Positions 1 through 12,600 of a stretch of DNA of 62,546 nucleotides are shown piece after piece. The notes under the pieces are model-generated. The model was not told where the DNA came from. It saw only the letters and a program-made list of their open reading frames with translations, and did not search any database. Position numbers and translations under genes: made by a program. Source of the DNA: Lingula anatina (Eukaryota; Brachiopoda; Lingulata; Lingulida; Lingulidae); contig NW_019775949.1 of assembly GCF_001039355.2 (NCBI RefSeq), positions 80,294 through 142,839 of the forward strand. Reading direction: 5' to 3'. Each line of letters starts with the position of its first letter. The first letter of the stretch is position 1.

Positions 1-719
1 TTTATCAACTTAAGGCAAAGTTAGTTTTAATCTAAGATAACGCAGCTGTCTTTTTTTCAGGCAACGATGAATTCGTAAAATTATTAATTAAGTAATAAAA
101 AAGAAGTGCTAAAGCGCTTCGTTTTCTGTCTTTTTCCTCCAACCTTCTTTTCTGCTCTTTAAGCTTCTTTCCCTTGTCTTTTGAATCTGAATTAGATTAG
201 AATCTGAATTGAGCAAAATTCAAAAATTTTGAAAATTGTTGCACAACGAAATTGTCGAGACACGAGCATGCGTCGTGAGCACGCCTTTTATACTCGCAGT
301 CCCGTCGTGTTTTCGATTTTGTTCGTTTTAGATGTGAGGGCGTGCGCCGTACTCAACACGCAAAGGGCTCTTTCTCCTCCATTTCTTGCGGCGTGCATCT
401 TGGACCAGGCAAGTCTCACTTGCAAACCAATCGCAAACTCCTTAGAAAGGGAGCAAATTACTCTTGCGGCCTCGCTGTTCGCAGATTATTCGTAGAATCT
501 ATTGGAAATGTGCAATATCCTCCGTACGTGCTTACATACGTGTGAACTCGAAATTTCGCATAAAGGACTTGCGTGGTACATGAGATTCTCCGCAAAATTT
601 GGACTTAAACGGGTCGTAGATTTTGATCCACTTACCTACTAGTAGACTGACCCAAACCTGTATAATTAAATGGAGGGTTGACTCTGTTACTCGATCCTCA
701 GTTTCGGCAAAATTGCATA

Positions 720-945
720 GGGGGAGTAATGATGAGGGGGAGTATCGGTGCGGGGGAGTAACGGTGCGGGGAAACAACAACGCCGGGGAGTAACGGTGCG
801 CGTATAACGGCAATTTTACAGGGGGTTTATCGATGCGAGGATCTATCGGTGTGGGGTCGTATCGATGTGCATAATGCAAAAATTTACTAAGGGGGAGTAT
901 CGGTGCGGGGGAGTATCGGTGCGGGGAGTATCGGCATGACCCCCA
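720..945. repeat. Imperfect 16 bp tandem array (GGGGGAGTATCGGTGC-type)
   Basis: Units of GGGGGAGTATCGGTGC and variants (AACGGTGC, AATGATGA) occur in two clusters, about 720-800 and 893-945. Between them are degenerate GGGG-x-ATCGATGC units. It is markedly GC- and CpG-rich compared with its AT-rich surroundings. Confidence 0.8.
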
Positions 946-1099
946 TTGGGCAACTTGTGAGACAAGGAACTCACTAAAAAAAGAAAAACAACTCCAATTT
1001 AAATTCTACCTACATTTATTTAGAAACATATCTGCAACTGGCTTGTCAAACCAATTGCACATTTTCAAGGACTTCATCACTACTTGAACTTCACTTATA

Positions 1100-1317
1100 C
1101 CCCCTTTACACTGGACGGCGTCCTTTCTGCGTCCTTTCTGCGACCATGAAATTTGGCATCGCTGTGGTCTTAATAAGGAGGCACAAGCATCGATTTTGTA
1201 TCAGAATGAATGCTCAATGATCGGCCAGTTGTCGGCCGTAAAGTATTATAATTTTTTAACTCTCAAATGGGGCCGAACTGCTGGACGCAGAAAGGACGCC
1301 GTCCAGTGTAAAGGGGG
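1100..1317. mobile_element. MITE-like element with 35 bp perfect terminal inverted repeats
   Basis: The left end CCCCCTTTACACTGGACGGC and its continuation match the reverse complement of the right end for about 35 bases. The body is 218 bp with no coding capacity. A short direct repeat inside the left end (GTCCTTTCTGC twice) is visible. The target-site duplication is not clear. Confidence 0.75.
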
Positions 1318-1780
1318 CTTTAACATGTACATAGAACAAAGCCAGATGTTGTTACACTGAACATAGTAATACTAGCTGGAGAATAATGGTTACAGCAAAA
1401 CTATCTCCAAAAATATCTTTTATTTTGGATTCCAAGTATGAGCAGAGGTAATATAGCTCTTACTATAAACTGAATTTTGGAGTACATTTCAACCATCTCC
1501 AATGTCATACATCCTCATTGTCACATCTGTCATGTACACACAGCAACACTTTGAAAAAAAGTTAAAAACAACACTTCATGCTTTTCTTTCACAGACCAGC
1601 CTTTACTACCAAGATTTTACAACTGCAAATTTCCTGTAGGATGATGTAAGAATAGATAATCCAAGATATTAAAGATGAAAGATAGTGCTGTTCAAATAAG
1701 TATGCATTTACAAAGGTCAGTATTGCTCCTTTCTTAGAAAAGATGTATCATCTACAAACCAAACAAAATCTGGATTTTTA

Positions 1781-1877
1781 CATCAATCATATTCTTGAGT
1801 ATTTGTCTTTATGCATCAATCATATTCTTGAGTATTTGTCTATATGCATCAATCAAATCGTTGAGTATTTGTCGATG
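1781..1877. repeat. 33 bp unit repeated three times
   Basis: CATCAATCATATTCTTGAGT plus ATTTGTCTWTATG is repeated head to tail at 1781, 1814 and 1847, with the last unit diverged. Confidence 0.85.
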
Positions 1878-3605
1878 TCTGTTATTTCCACCTCCTAAAT
1901 CCAAGTCTTGCCAAAAGACTAACATCTTTCATGTGCATTTACCAAACCCTTTACTGTCCATAAAATTGAGCATTTTTCTCCATATTATGCAACATATACT
2001 GAACCAGAGAACATACATGTATGCAGCAAACACATCGTTAGTTCAACATTTATTTTAAGGTAGTATATGTGAGCAATATCATGAAAAGTGGATCAACTTA
2101 GATTAATTCACACACACGAAAAAAATTGTAAAGAGTAAAATGACTACATCTATTCGAGCACCTTTACAGCACCAATCTAAAGTGCTCTTTAGAAAGTTGT
2201 GAATTTGCGAGTCAAAATATAAAAGGTTCTCATACTGATAATGCCCTCTTTTTTCTTAGACCCTAAATTGCATAGAACAATCTTTCAGCACCATGATACG
2301 GCATTCTATTAAACCTATTTGGCCCATACAAATTACATGATCTATCCCATTCACCGATTTGATACTGACATTTGTTCTTGGAAACCTAATGTATTATGCA
2401 ATTTTAATTGCATTAAAACACACTAGGTGTAACATTGTTCTTACTTTTTTCATTTTGCAGCCTCTTTGATTCTATGTGCATGTTTTTACATTAGTGCTTT
2501 CATAGTCAAAGGCTCTACAGTGCGCCTACTATAATACAATTCTCATCCCATAATAACCGCAATATCTATATTCAGTACAAAAGTTTTACTTTGAAAAAAA
2601 ATTAAAAAGAGGAAAAATGTTTGTGTTAAATAATGTAATATTCAAAGTTATTACGATAAATACTCAGCCAATTCCATATGAAATTAACACTTACACTCAC
2701 TTGCTAATGTAAAACCACAGAACATCCATATCTTCGTATAGACTAGAGATGACGACTAGACAATAGCAACTGTATCTTATACTATGAATGTTTTAACTAT
2801 AAGGTTTCTATACATCACAAATCTATGTAATAAGATTCCCACCATATCATGTCTCATCTGCCATAAATATATACAATTGTAGATTAGTTTCAGAACCAAA
2901 CTTGCACCAGAGCATCTTCATGCTATGTTGACAAACTTTATCACCTTCTCCTTGTGAGTAAAAGGAAAAATAAAAATCTTGGTTTCCTGTTTAAACACCA
3001 TTTTATCACCAAAGAACAGGGGCAGTTCAAAATTAAAATGTTGCTCACCAAGTCTGGTGTTATATTGTTTTTTTTTTTTTTAAGGGGTAAATTTGTTCTT
3101 CTCCCTGGCATATTCCTGCATTTTTGCATCTGTACTGACCAAGCAAGGTCACAAAACAGGATTTTTCATGATTTTTCATAGTATGCAGCAAAAACTGTAG
3201 CTGGTAGTTAGGGTCCATATTTGACATTCTCTCATGGATAAACAATGGTGAAAATTAGATTCGATTAACAACTTCCAAGATTATTTCATGTTCCCAGCAG
3301 TAGTTTGACCAGTGACTAGAAGAGATTGGACTTGTGTTTTGATTTGCCTATTTTTCAATCATTTACTTAAGAACATAATGGGTATCAATATTTTGAAGAT
3401 ATTTCCACTCAAGGCAAGATGGCATTCTGAACTCAGACATTTTTTACCATCACATTTCCTTATATTCATGTCAATACTGCATAAAATGTATGCTGTGTTC
3501 AAAATACTTTGTCGTTGTGACCACAAGGCTTCGTTTTAATATCACTGCGAGTTCATATAGTTTACTCTTGAAGGCATGTTGTAGAGTAAATTTAAGTACT
3601 CTTTT

Positions 3606-3665
3606 TTATTCTTCTTTCTTAACCACAATCAGGTTGTTGTGGCCATCTTCACAAGCAGTTGTCGT
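3606..3665 (-). CDS. Gene 1, last coding exon
   Basis: The acceptor tttttctttacag|ACGACAAC is followed by 19 codons (TTTACEDGHNNLIVVKKEE) and a TAA stop at 3608-3606. The HNNLIVV segment resembles the strand that closes CBM48 domains (NNVIEV in AMPK beta). The TAA lies in an AATAAA hexamer, and other TTTATT strings on the plus strand lie further down (for example near 1015 and 2050). I cannot place the true 3' end. Confidence 0.75.
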   Translation of the reverse strand, partial: TTTACEDGHNNLIVVKKEE

Positions 3666-6600
3666 CTGTAAAGAAAAAGAAACAGAATAAGACACAGGAA
3701 CAACAAGATCATTCTTAAATTGAACTTCTTAATTACTTGGGATTTTCAAAAAATAAAATAAATAAATAATAATAATAACAATTAATTTGCACAAAAATTA
3801 ACCAAAAGAAGCTGTTCTCCTAATAACAAAGGCAAACCTAACAATTTCTTACAAGGACTGTCAGATGTGAACATCAACAGGCATCAAAAACTGGAAATAA
3901 CTTTTGAAAGTCATAAAATAAAATGGAAAACAGACTGGCCTTACACCTGCTTTCAAAAGAAACCTAAAAAAAGGTTCCTCATTGTACAGTTAACTAGCAT
4001 AACATTACCACATTTTTCATTTCATCAGTACCTGACTATGGTTCTCTTTCTTTTCTCCATCTACTACAAACTTGTACTGGTATTCACCCTCGGCTAATTC
4101 TAAAGTAGTACAGAACACTCCATCTCTGGAAAAAAAGGCATCAAAATCAGAAGTAGACTTAAAATTTCTGAAAAAAAAGTGAAAAACATGAGGAATTTTC
4201 AAAAAGAAAAAAAAAACACTGCAACTACTGAATTATACACATTATTAAGAAACACCAAATGTTATTCCAATGTTGTGTTTATGCTCTGAGTCATTATCCA
4301 TGTGCTTCAGTTCATTTTTTAAAAAGAAGAAGCATGGTCAACCTTGACCAGTCTGACATGATAGAGTGATATCCAACTGCCATTAATCTACATCTAAGAT
4401 AGTTAATAGCTGTTAGCATGCAAAAACCTTCTTACTGCTTTCAATTACTTTTCCTAATCATAAGTGCAGAAAGTAATATGATGGCAAATTATATTTGAAA
4501 CAGGTCTACAAAGCAAAAAACCAGGCACCACAAATGAATAAATAAATTTGGATATTTCCACAATTCTCTTGCTAAAAGGTATGCAATCCAAGATTTGCAC
4601 CAAATCAAATTTTCCTCAAGAAAAAAAAAAGCAATTTTCTCCTACTCATGAATTATTGCTTCATCTGCCCAAGCACCTGGATCGAATGTTTTATACCATT
4701 TCGAATTAAATAATTTAGTTTCAAATGTCTGGCTAGACATTTTCTCTTCCTAACATTTCACAATACACACACTGTACAATATTGAGAAGGGCCTCATTTT
4801 CACTTTATAACAGGAGAACTGCTGTGAAGTTTAGAATTTTCACTTTGTATCATGTTTAAATGAGATGATTTTATTTCTCACCTGAGGTTGTGAGGTGTTA
4901 AGGCTCAAACCCTGCTAGCTTCAAGGCTCAGGTGGAAATCTCAACATCCCATACACTTAAGAAAAACTTTTATTTTAGAGGTTTTATCTTTTTTATAAAC
5001 TGAACTGGGATAGATAAGAATTAAGTGATGCAAGAAAAAATATGAGCTTTGGGACATTTTAAAATCCAGGCAGGATGCCATTAGTACTTAAGTTCATAAT
5101 AACATGAAAGTAAACTTACACTTTCTCCATTTTTACTTGGTCTTTCCAATCTGAGAAACTGCCAATAAGGTACACTTCTGTTCCCTCGTGTTCCCATTTA
5201 AAGTGGACAGGTAGTTTGCTGGAATGCTCCTAAAAGGAAGCACACAAAGAAATTTAATCTAACTGTCCCATCACAAAAAAATTATGTTCTACTTGGCTAA
5301 AATGCTTTTAAAACAAGAAACATAGCATATTTCTGTTGACTTTTTATATCCTTGGTTGTCTATGTTCTGAATAATTTGCGAGTGTATTTTGGCATTGCCA
5401 AACTAATAAGAACTTGCCCATAGGGTTGTCTGTTAAAGGTTTGCAACATGTTTCCTCTCCTATGAACCTACCGCTTGGAAAACTATGTAAAAATAACTTT
5501 GGTGAAAATCTCTGAACATGATGGAAATGCCACATGGCTTTAAAGGTTCTCTTTGTAAAATGTTTTTATTCCATCATGTGGAATTAGCAGATGAATTTTT
5601 TCTAAACGTTCTTCCATTTTGTAATAGACAAAGTTGCTTTTTATTGACCATGCAATTTTACCCTTTCTTTAGTTCCTACAGGGGCTGATACACACAAAGT
5701 CCTTGATAAATTTCACACAGCTACGAAAATGAACTAACTGTCCTAGGAGTCAAGGTAGTTTGTTTATCCTGAAGAAGTACTGAGCAAGGCAGTCAAAATT
5801 GGGTAAAAATTAGGTAAAAAAAAGAACAGACATGGACTTGTCTAAATTGATAGGGATGAATGATGATGTACATTTAGAGCAGTGTCTGTACGTTAAAGGC
5901 TTTTTACCTCTTCCTTGGACTGTTCTGTCTGGGTTTCTGGCTCATCTGGACTATTCTTCACCTGGCAAAGAAATAACATGTCAGCATGAAAACATTTCTT
6001 TACATTTTTTGTTCACCAAAAGGAATATGCTGGAATATGCTGAGTGGGAAAGGACAAATCATAGAGGACACAAAATCTTGAAAAGAATACAAAATTTATT
6101 TAAAGGAATACATTACATGCAATATTAAGTAAAATGTTGAGATAGAGAAAGAGAAAGAGAGAGAGATGGAGACTAACTTCTTCCTCTGTTGGAGGTTCTT
6201 CTTGGGTATTTTCCTCTTTTGCACCGTCTTCAACTGAATCCTGAAAAATGGAGAACATGCTTTATAAATTGACCTCACCATCTCATTGGATAAGCATTAG
6301 AAAAAGCAAACACTTCAGAAAACTTGATCTGAACATCAATAAGAGAAATGACAATGGGAATTTGTAGAACAGTCTCTTTACGCATTTGTCTCTTACTTAT
6401 TTAACAGATATGACTGGTTTTGCTTGCAGAGTTTAAATATTTTCAGGTTATACAGTGGCAGATCCATGGATTTCAGAAAGGAGGCCCCCCAAAAGACTCA
6501 GAACTACCATTTTTGACCCCCTACTCATAAGCTGCATATATATATAGTTAACACCAGTATCAAACATAATATAGGTTCTTAGGTTTTCAGCAGTGCATAC

Positions 6601-9600
6601 ACCAATCCAATTCTGTGGCTACTTGTCATTCCCAGGGGGTCCAAGAAAGATAAGCATCCCAGAATATTGTTTCATAAAAATTTGCCTGGACTTCTGAAGT
6701 GTATTCTCTTTGCAAGTTTTAGCTCCAGAATGGTCTTTTCTCTTTCTTGGGTGGATGGATCCACCATATAAATTTTGAAATATAGCAATTTTGGGCTAAA
6801 ATTGGGACAGGATAGGATGGGAAAGGGTACGGAATCTGCCACAGTATGTTTATGTAAGTAATAGCGACACAAAAAAGAAGTGTATTTCAAGTGTCTTAAA
6901 ATATCAGTAATTTTTACTTCTGCATTATAGAATATATAAATAGTCTAATAAAGAATGTTTTAATTAAATTCACTAATGCTATTATGTATGCACAGATCTT
7001 AAGTCTAAAGGAAGAAGATTTTGCTAAATTTCACAGATGCAATTATATGTGAACAGATCTCATAAGTGTAAGGCAGAGGGTTAGTTCAGGAAATGTGGCT
7101 GCCTCATGCCAGGATTCCTCCAACATGACTCCAAGGTTGACAGGTCAGCCATTAGTGTCACACTGAGACAGCGGTAGATGAGGCACAGGTTGTTTCCGTC
7201 TATGAAGACAAATTCTTCAGCAGAGAAGATGCATTAACAAATCACACACGCAAAGTTGTTCTTTCATGAAAATGTGATGTTAAGCCTATCAAATGAAATG
7301 TAATGAGAATCTGTGGAAGTTTGGTTGACACGTGTATTTGATTTAAAATCAACATAGCTGGTCAATTATGCAGTAAGGACTCAATTCAACTAAAGTCAGA
7401 TAAACAATAATGCTAAAAGCTTGACAAATGTGCAAGTTTTCATTGTCAAATTCTTGGTACTTCCATAATAAAATCAACTACAAGTTCAGAGAGGCAAAGG
7501 CTGCCTTCAGACTATGTACCACCAGCCACATTAAAGCATTTCAGTGATATAAAAAAATACAGATATAAATACAGAATATAAATAACAACTTTTCTGGCAA
7601 TTGGAGAATTTCATACGCTGTGTATGATAAAAGAAAAAAGTATTTTTTCTTCATTCAGCAGCTTACAATTAAAACAATTTCATGTTCTTATCTCTTTTAT
7701 ATTTGCATCAATTTAACAATTAATATGTAGTTTACTTTCATAAAAATTGAAAACCCACAAAAATGCACTGTTTGTTCCAAACCAGGTAGTTTCAGAACAA
7801 ACAAGATATGTCAACAACAATTGGATGCATAGACAGGAAGTTGTGGTAAATCCAACTTTATGCTGGTGGTACAATACATACTGAAAGAACAAATCCCTCT
7901 CTAATTACTTCTCTGAGGTATTTCTCTATGAGCACAGGTGCAAGGTTCTGTTGAATAATATAGAAACTCATATAACATGCATATAGGAAAATTCTGTAAT
8001 ACACATCTAATCTCTCAAAATTTGATGGAACTAGTTACCCATAGTCACCTTAGGAAATAATCAAAGCAGGAAATTGAGCATTGAACTATGGCAGAGTTTA
8101 TATGCAAGGTGCTTTTGGATTATATGCACCACAGTTTCCCTTTTAGTAACTATTGAAAATCAGTAAGGCAACAAAAGCTGCCAAATGTACAGAAACTGAT
8201 CCTGCAAAAAAAAAAAATGGTCCATTCCAAAAGTGATCTTTACAAGCCACAGATCTAAATTGGTATTACTATTTACTAAGGGGTACATGAAGTTTCAGCT
8301 AAAACAGATCTACGAATTTGGAATCAAGAGTACAAAAAGCCTAGATCAGATTTTGGGCTGAAACAGCAAAATGGACGAAGATGAAGAAGTTTTTTTATGT
8401 ATCAGTAAGGATGCATATTTTTATGGAAAATAGTAGCCATCTTGGATATTTCAAGTTGTCAAAGTAGACAATGTAGCTGAATTTGTTCTTGGGCCCAATG
8501 GGACTCTAAATCAAGTCAAAAAATAGATTTAAAAAAATTTGCCTCTACTATACTTTTATAAATCTGAGGTGAGCAATGTCAGATGACAAGAAAGTTCCCT
8601 TTAAGTCAAAGTTTATGTAAAATCATAGTTTTATTTTACACACCAAGTTTCAATAAAAGGGCGGGTTGTTTTGGAAAATATGGAGTAAAAAAAAAAAACA
8701 AAATTGTAAGTGCAGTGAGACAGCAACAACGACAGCCTTTTCAGGTGGTATATATATATATATACAGCACACAGTGTCTGTACATAAAATTCTTTTTATT
8801 GATTTGAATATCATAGCTTGAAAATAAAGTTACAAAAAGCTTATGATTGCTTAATTTCACTTACTGTTTAATAGCATATCACACAGCTGTAGAGAGTAAG
8901 TTTTTTTCNCTATTCCAATGTTGTGTTTATGCTCTGAGTCATCATCCATGTGCTTCAGTTCATTTTTTAAAAAAGAAGAAGCATGGTCAACCTTGACCAG
9001 TCTGACAAGATAGAGTGATATCCAACTGCCATTAATCTACATCTAAGATAGTTAATAGCTGTTAGCATGCAAAAACCTTCTTACTGCTTTCAATTACTTT
9101 TCCTAATCATAAGTGCAGAAAGTAATATGATGGCAAATTATATTTGAAACAGGTCTACAAAGCAAAAAACCAGGCACCACAAATGAATAAATAAATTTGG
9201 ATATTTCTACAATTCTCTTGCTAAAAGGTATGCAATCCAAGATTTGCACCAAATCAAATTTTCCTCAAGAAAAAAAAGCAATTTTCTCCTACTCATGAAT
9301 TATTGCTTCATCTGCCCAAGCACCTGGATCCAATGTTTTATACCATTTCGAATTAAATAATTTAGTTTCAAATGTCTGGCTAGACATTTTCTCTTCCTAA
9401 CATTTCACAATACACACACTGTACAATATTGAGAAGGGCCTCATTTTCACTTTATAACAGGAGAACTGCTGTGAAGTTTAGAATTTTCACTTTGTATCAT
9501 GTTTAAATGAGATGATTTTATTTCTCACCTGAGGTTGTGAGGTGTTAAGGCTCAAACCCTGCTAGCTTCAAGGATCAGGTGGAAATCTCAACATCCCATA

Positions 9601-12600
9601 AACTTAAGAAAAACTTTTATTTTAGAGGTTTTATCTTTTTTATAAACTGAACTGGGATAGATAAGAATTAAGTGATGCAAGAAAAAATATGAGCTTTGGG
9701 ACATTTTAAAATCCAGACAGGATGCCATTAGTACTTAAGTTCATAATAACATGAAAGTAAACTTACACTTTCTCCATTTTTACTTGGTCTTTCCAATCTG
9801 AGAAACTGCCAATAAGGTACACTTCTGTTCCCTCATGTTCCCATTTAAAGTGGACAGGTAGTTTGCTGGAATGCTCCTAAAAGGAAGCACACAAAGAAAT
9901 TTAATCTAACTGTCCCATCACAAAAAAATTATGTTCTACTTGGCTAAAATGCTTTTAAAACAAGAAACATAGCATATTTCTGTTGACTTTTTATATCCTT
10001 GGTTGTCTATGCTCTGAATAATTTGCGAGTGTATTTTGGCATTGCCAAACTAATAAGAACTTGCCCATAGGGTTGTCTGTTAAAGGTTTGCAACATGTTT
10101 CCTCTCCTATGAACCTACCGCTTGGAAAACTATGTAAAAATAACTTTGGTGAAAATCTCTGAACGTGATGGAAATGCCACATGGCTTTAAAGGTTCTCTT
10201 TGTAAAATGTTTTTATTCCATCATGTGGAATTAGCAGATGAATTTTTTCTAAATGTTCTTCCATTTTGTAATAGACAAACACTTCACAATAATGTTTCAC
10301 AAATTTCTTAAGTTGCTTTTTATTGACCATGCAATTTTACCCTTTCTTTAGTTCCTACAGGGGCTGATACACACAAAGTCCTTGATAAATTTCACACAGC
10401 TACGAAAATGAACTAACTGTCCTAGGAGTCAAGGTAGTTTGTTTATCCTGAAGAAGTACTGAGCAAGGCAGTCAAAATTTGGTTAAAAATTAGGTAAAAA
10501 AAAGAACAGACATGGACTTGTCTAAATTGATAGGGATGAATGATGATGTACATTTAGAGCAGTGTCTGTACGTTAAAGGCTTTTTACCTCTTCCTTGGAC
10601 TGTTCTGTCTGGGTTTCTGGCTCATCTGGACTATTCTTCACCTGGCAAAGAAATAACATGTCAGCATGAAAACATTTCTTTACATTTTTTGTTCACCAAA
10701 AGGAATATGCTGGAATATGCTGAGTGGGAAAGGACAAATCATAGAGGACACAAAATCTTGAAAAGAATACAAAATTTATTCAACGGAATACATTACATGC
10801 AATATTAAGTAAAATGTTGAGAGAGAGAAAGAGAAAGAGAGAGAGATGGAGACTAACTTCTTCCTCTGTTGGAGGTTCTTCTTGGGTATTTTCCTCTTTT
10901 GCACCGTCTTCAACTGAATCCTGAAAAATGGAGAACATGCTTTATAAATTGACCTCACCATCTCATTGGATAAGCATTAGAAAAAGCAAACACTTCAGAA
11001 AACTTGATCTGAACATCAATAAGAGAAATGACAATGGGAATTTGTAGAACAGTCTCTTTACGCATTTGTCTCTTACTTATTTAACAGATATGACTGGTTT
11101 TGCTTGCAGAGTTTAAATATTTTCAGGTTATACAGTGGCAGATCCATGGATTTCAGAAAGGAGGCCCCCCAAAAGACTCAAAACTACCATTTTTGACCCC
11201 CTTCTCATAAGCTGCATATATATATAGTTAACACCAGTATCAAACATAATGTAGGTTCATAGGTTTTCAGCAGTGCATACACCAATCCAATTCTGTGGCT
11301 ACTTGTCATTCCCAGGGGTCCAAGAAAGATAAGCATCCCAGAATATTGTTTCATAAAAATTTGCCTGGACTTCTGAAGTGTATTCTCTTTGCAAGTTTTG
11401 GTTCCAGAATGTTTTTTTCTCTTTCTTGGGTGGATGGATCCACCATATATATTTTGAAATATAGCAATTTTGGGCTAAAATTGGGACAGGATAGGATGGG
11501 ATAGGGTACGGAATCTGCCACAGTATGTTTATGTAAGTAATAGGGACACAAAAAAGAAGTGTATTTCAAGTGTCTTAAAATATCAATAATTTTTACTTCT
11601 GCATTATAGAATATATAAATAGTCTAATAAAGAATGTTTTAATTAAATTCACTAATGCTATTATGTATGCACAGGTCTTAAGTCTAAAGGAAGAAGATTT
11701 TGCTAAATTTCACAGATGCAATTATATGTGAACAGATCTCATAAGTGTAAGGCAGAGGGTTAGTTCAGGAAATGTGGATGCCTCATGCCAGGATTCCTCC
11801 AACATGACTCCAAGGTTGACAGGTCAGCCATTAGTGTCACACTGAGACAGCGGTAGATGAGGCGCAGGTTGTTTCCGTCTATGAAGACAAATTCTTCAGC
11901 AGAGAAGATGCATTAACAAATCACACACGCAAAGTTGTTCTTTCATGAAAATGTGATGTTAAGCCTATCAAATGAAATGTAATGAGAATCTGTGGAAGTT
12001 TGGTTGACACGTGTATTTGTTTTAAAATCAACATAGCTGGTCAATTATGCAGTAAGGACCCAATTCAACTCAAGTCAGATAAACAATAATGCTAAAAGCT
12101 TGACAAATGTGCAAGTTTTCATTGTCAAATTCTTGGTACTTCCATAATAAAATCAACTACAAGTTCAGAGAGGCAAAGGCTGCCTTCAGACTATGTACCA
12201 CCAGCCACATTAAAGCATTTCAGTGATATAAAAAAATACAGATATAAATACAGAATATAAATAACAACTTTTCTGGCAATTGGAGAATTTCATAAGCTGT
12301 GTATGATAAAAGAAAAAAGTAATTTTTCTTCATTCAGCAGCTTACAATTAAAACAATTTCATGTTCTTATCTCTTTTATATTTGCATCAATTTAACAATT
12401 AATATGTAGTTTACTTTCATAAAAATTGAAAACCCACAAAAATGCACTGTTTGTCCCAAACCAGGTAGTTTCAGAACAAACAAGATATGTCAACACCAAT
12501 TGGATGCATAGACAGGAAGTCGTGGTAAATCCAACTTAATGCTGGTGGTACAAAACATACTGAAAGAACAAATCCCTCTCTAATTACTTCTCTGAGGTAT

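Larger units (their letters stand above)
1..3605. other. Downstream flank / probable 3' UTR of gene 1
   Basis: No convincing coding exon on either strand. It contains a GC-rich tandem array (720-945), a 218 bp inverted-repeat element (1100-1317), a 33 bp triplicated repeat (1781-1877) and, at about 541-590, a relict of the element found at 48769-49055. Part of the right half is likely gene 1 3' UTR. Confidence 0.6.
4263..8908. repeat. Left copy of a 4.65 kb direct duplication
   Basis: Near-identical to 8911-13590, with scattered SNPs, poly-A and TA length differences, and a 32 bp segment missing at about 5633. It carries three gene 1 exons. It ends at the single N at 8909, which suggests that overlapping contig ends were joined without merging. 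Confidence 0.9.

Noticed and set aside
229-545. Short open frames at the left edge
   Set aside because: Located in a region resembling a degraded MITE. No domain, splice or start context supports them.
3606-5229. Calling gene 1 the AMPK beta subunit gene
   Set aside because: CBM48 is followed by a 19-residue tail and a stop with no ASC domain, and the protein is over three times the usual length.
10512-10808. 98-codon plus-strand frame, repeated at 5832-6128
   Set aside because: Conservation between the copies only reflects the duplicated assembly block. The frame is antisense to the 54 bp gene 1 exon and its introns.
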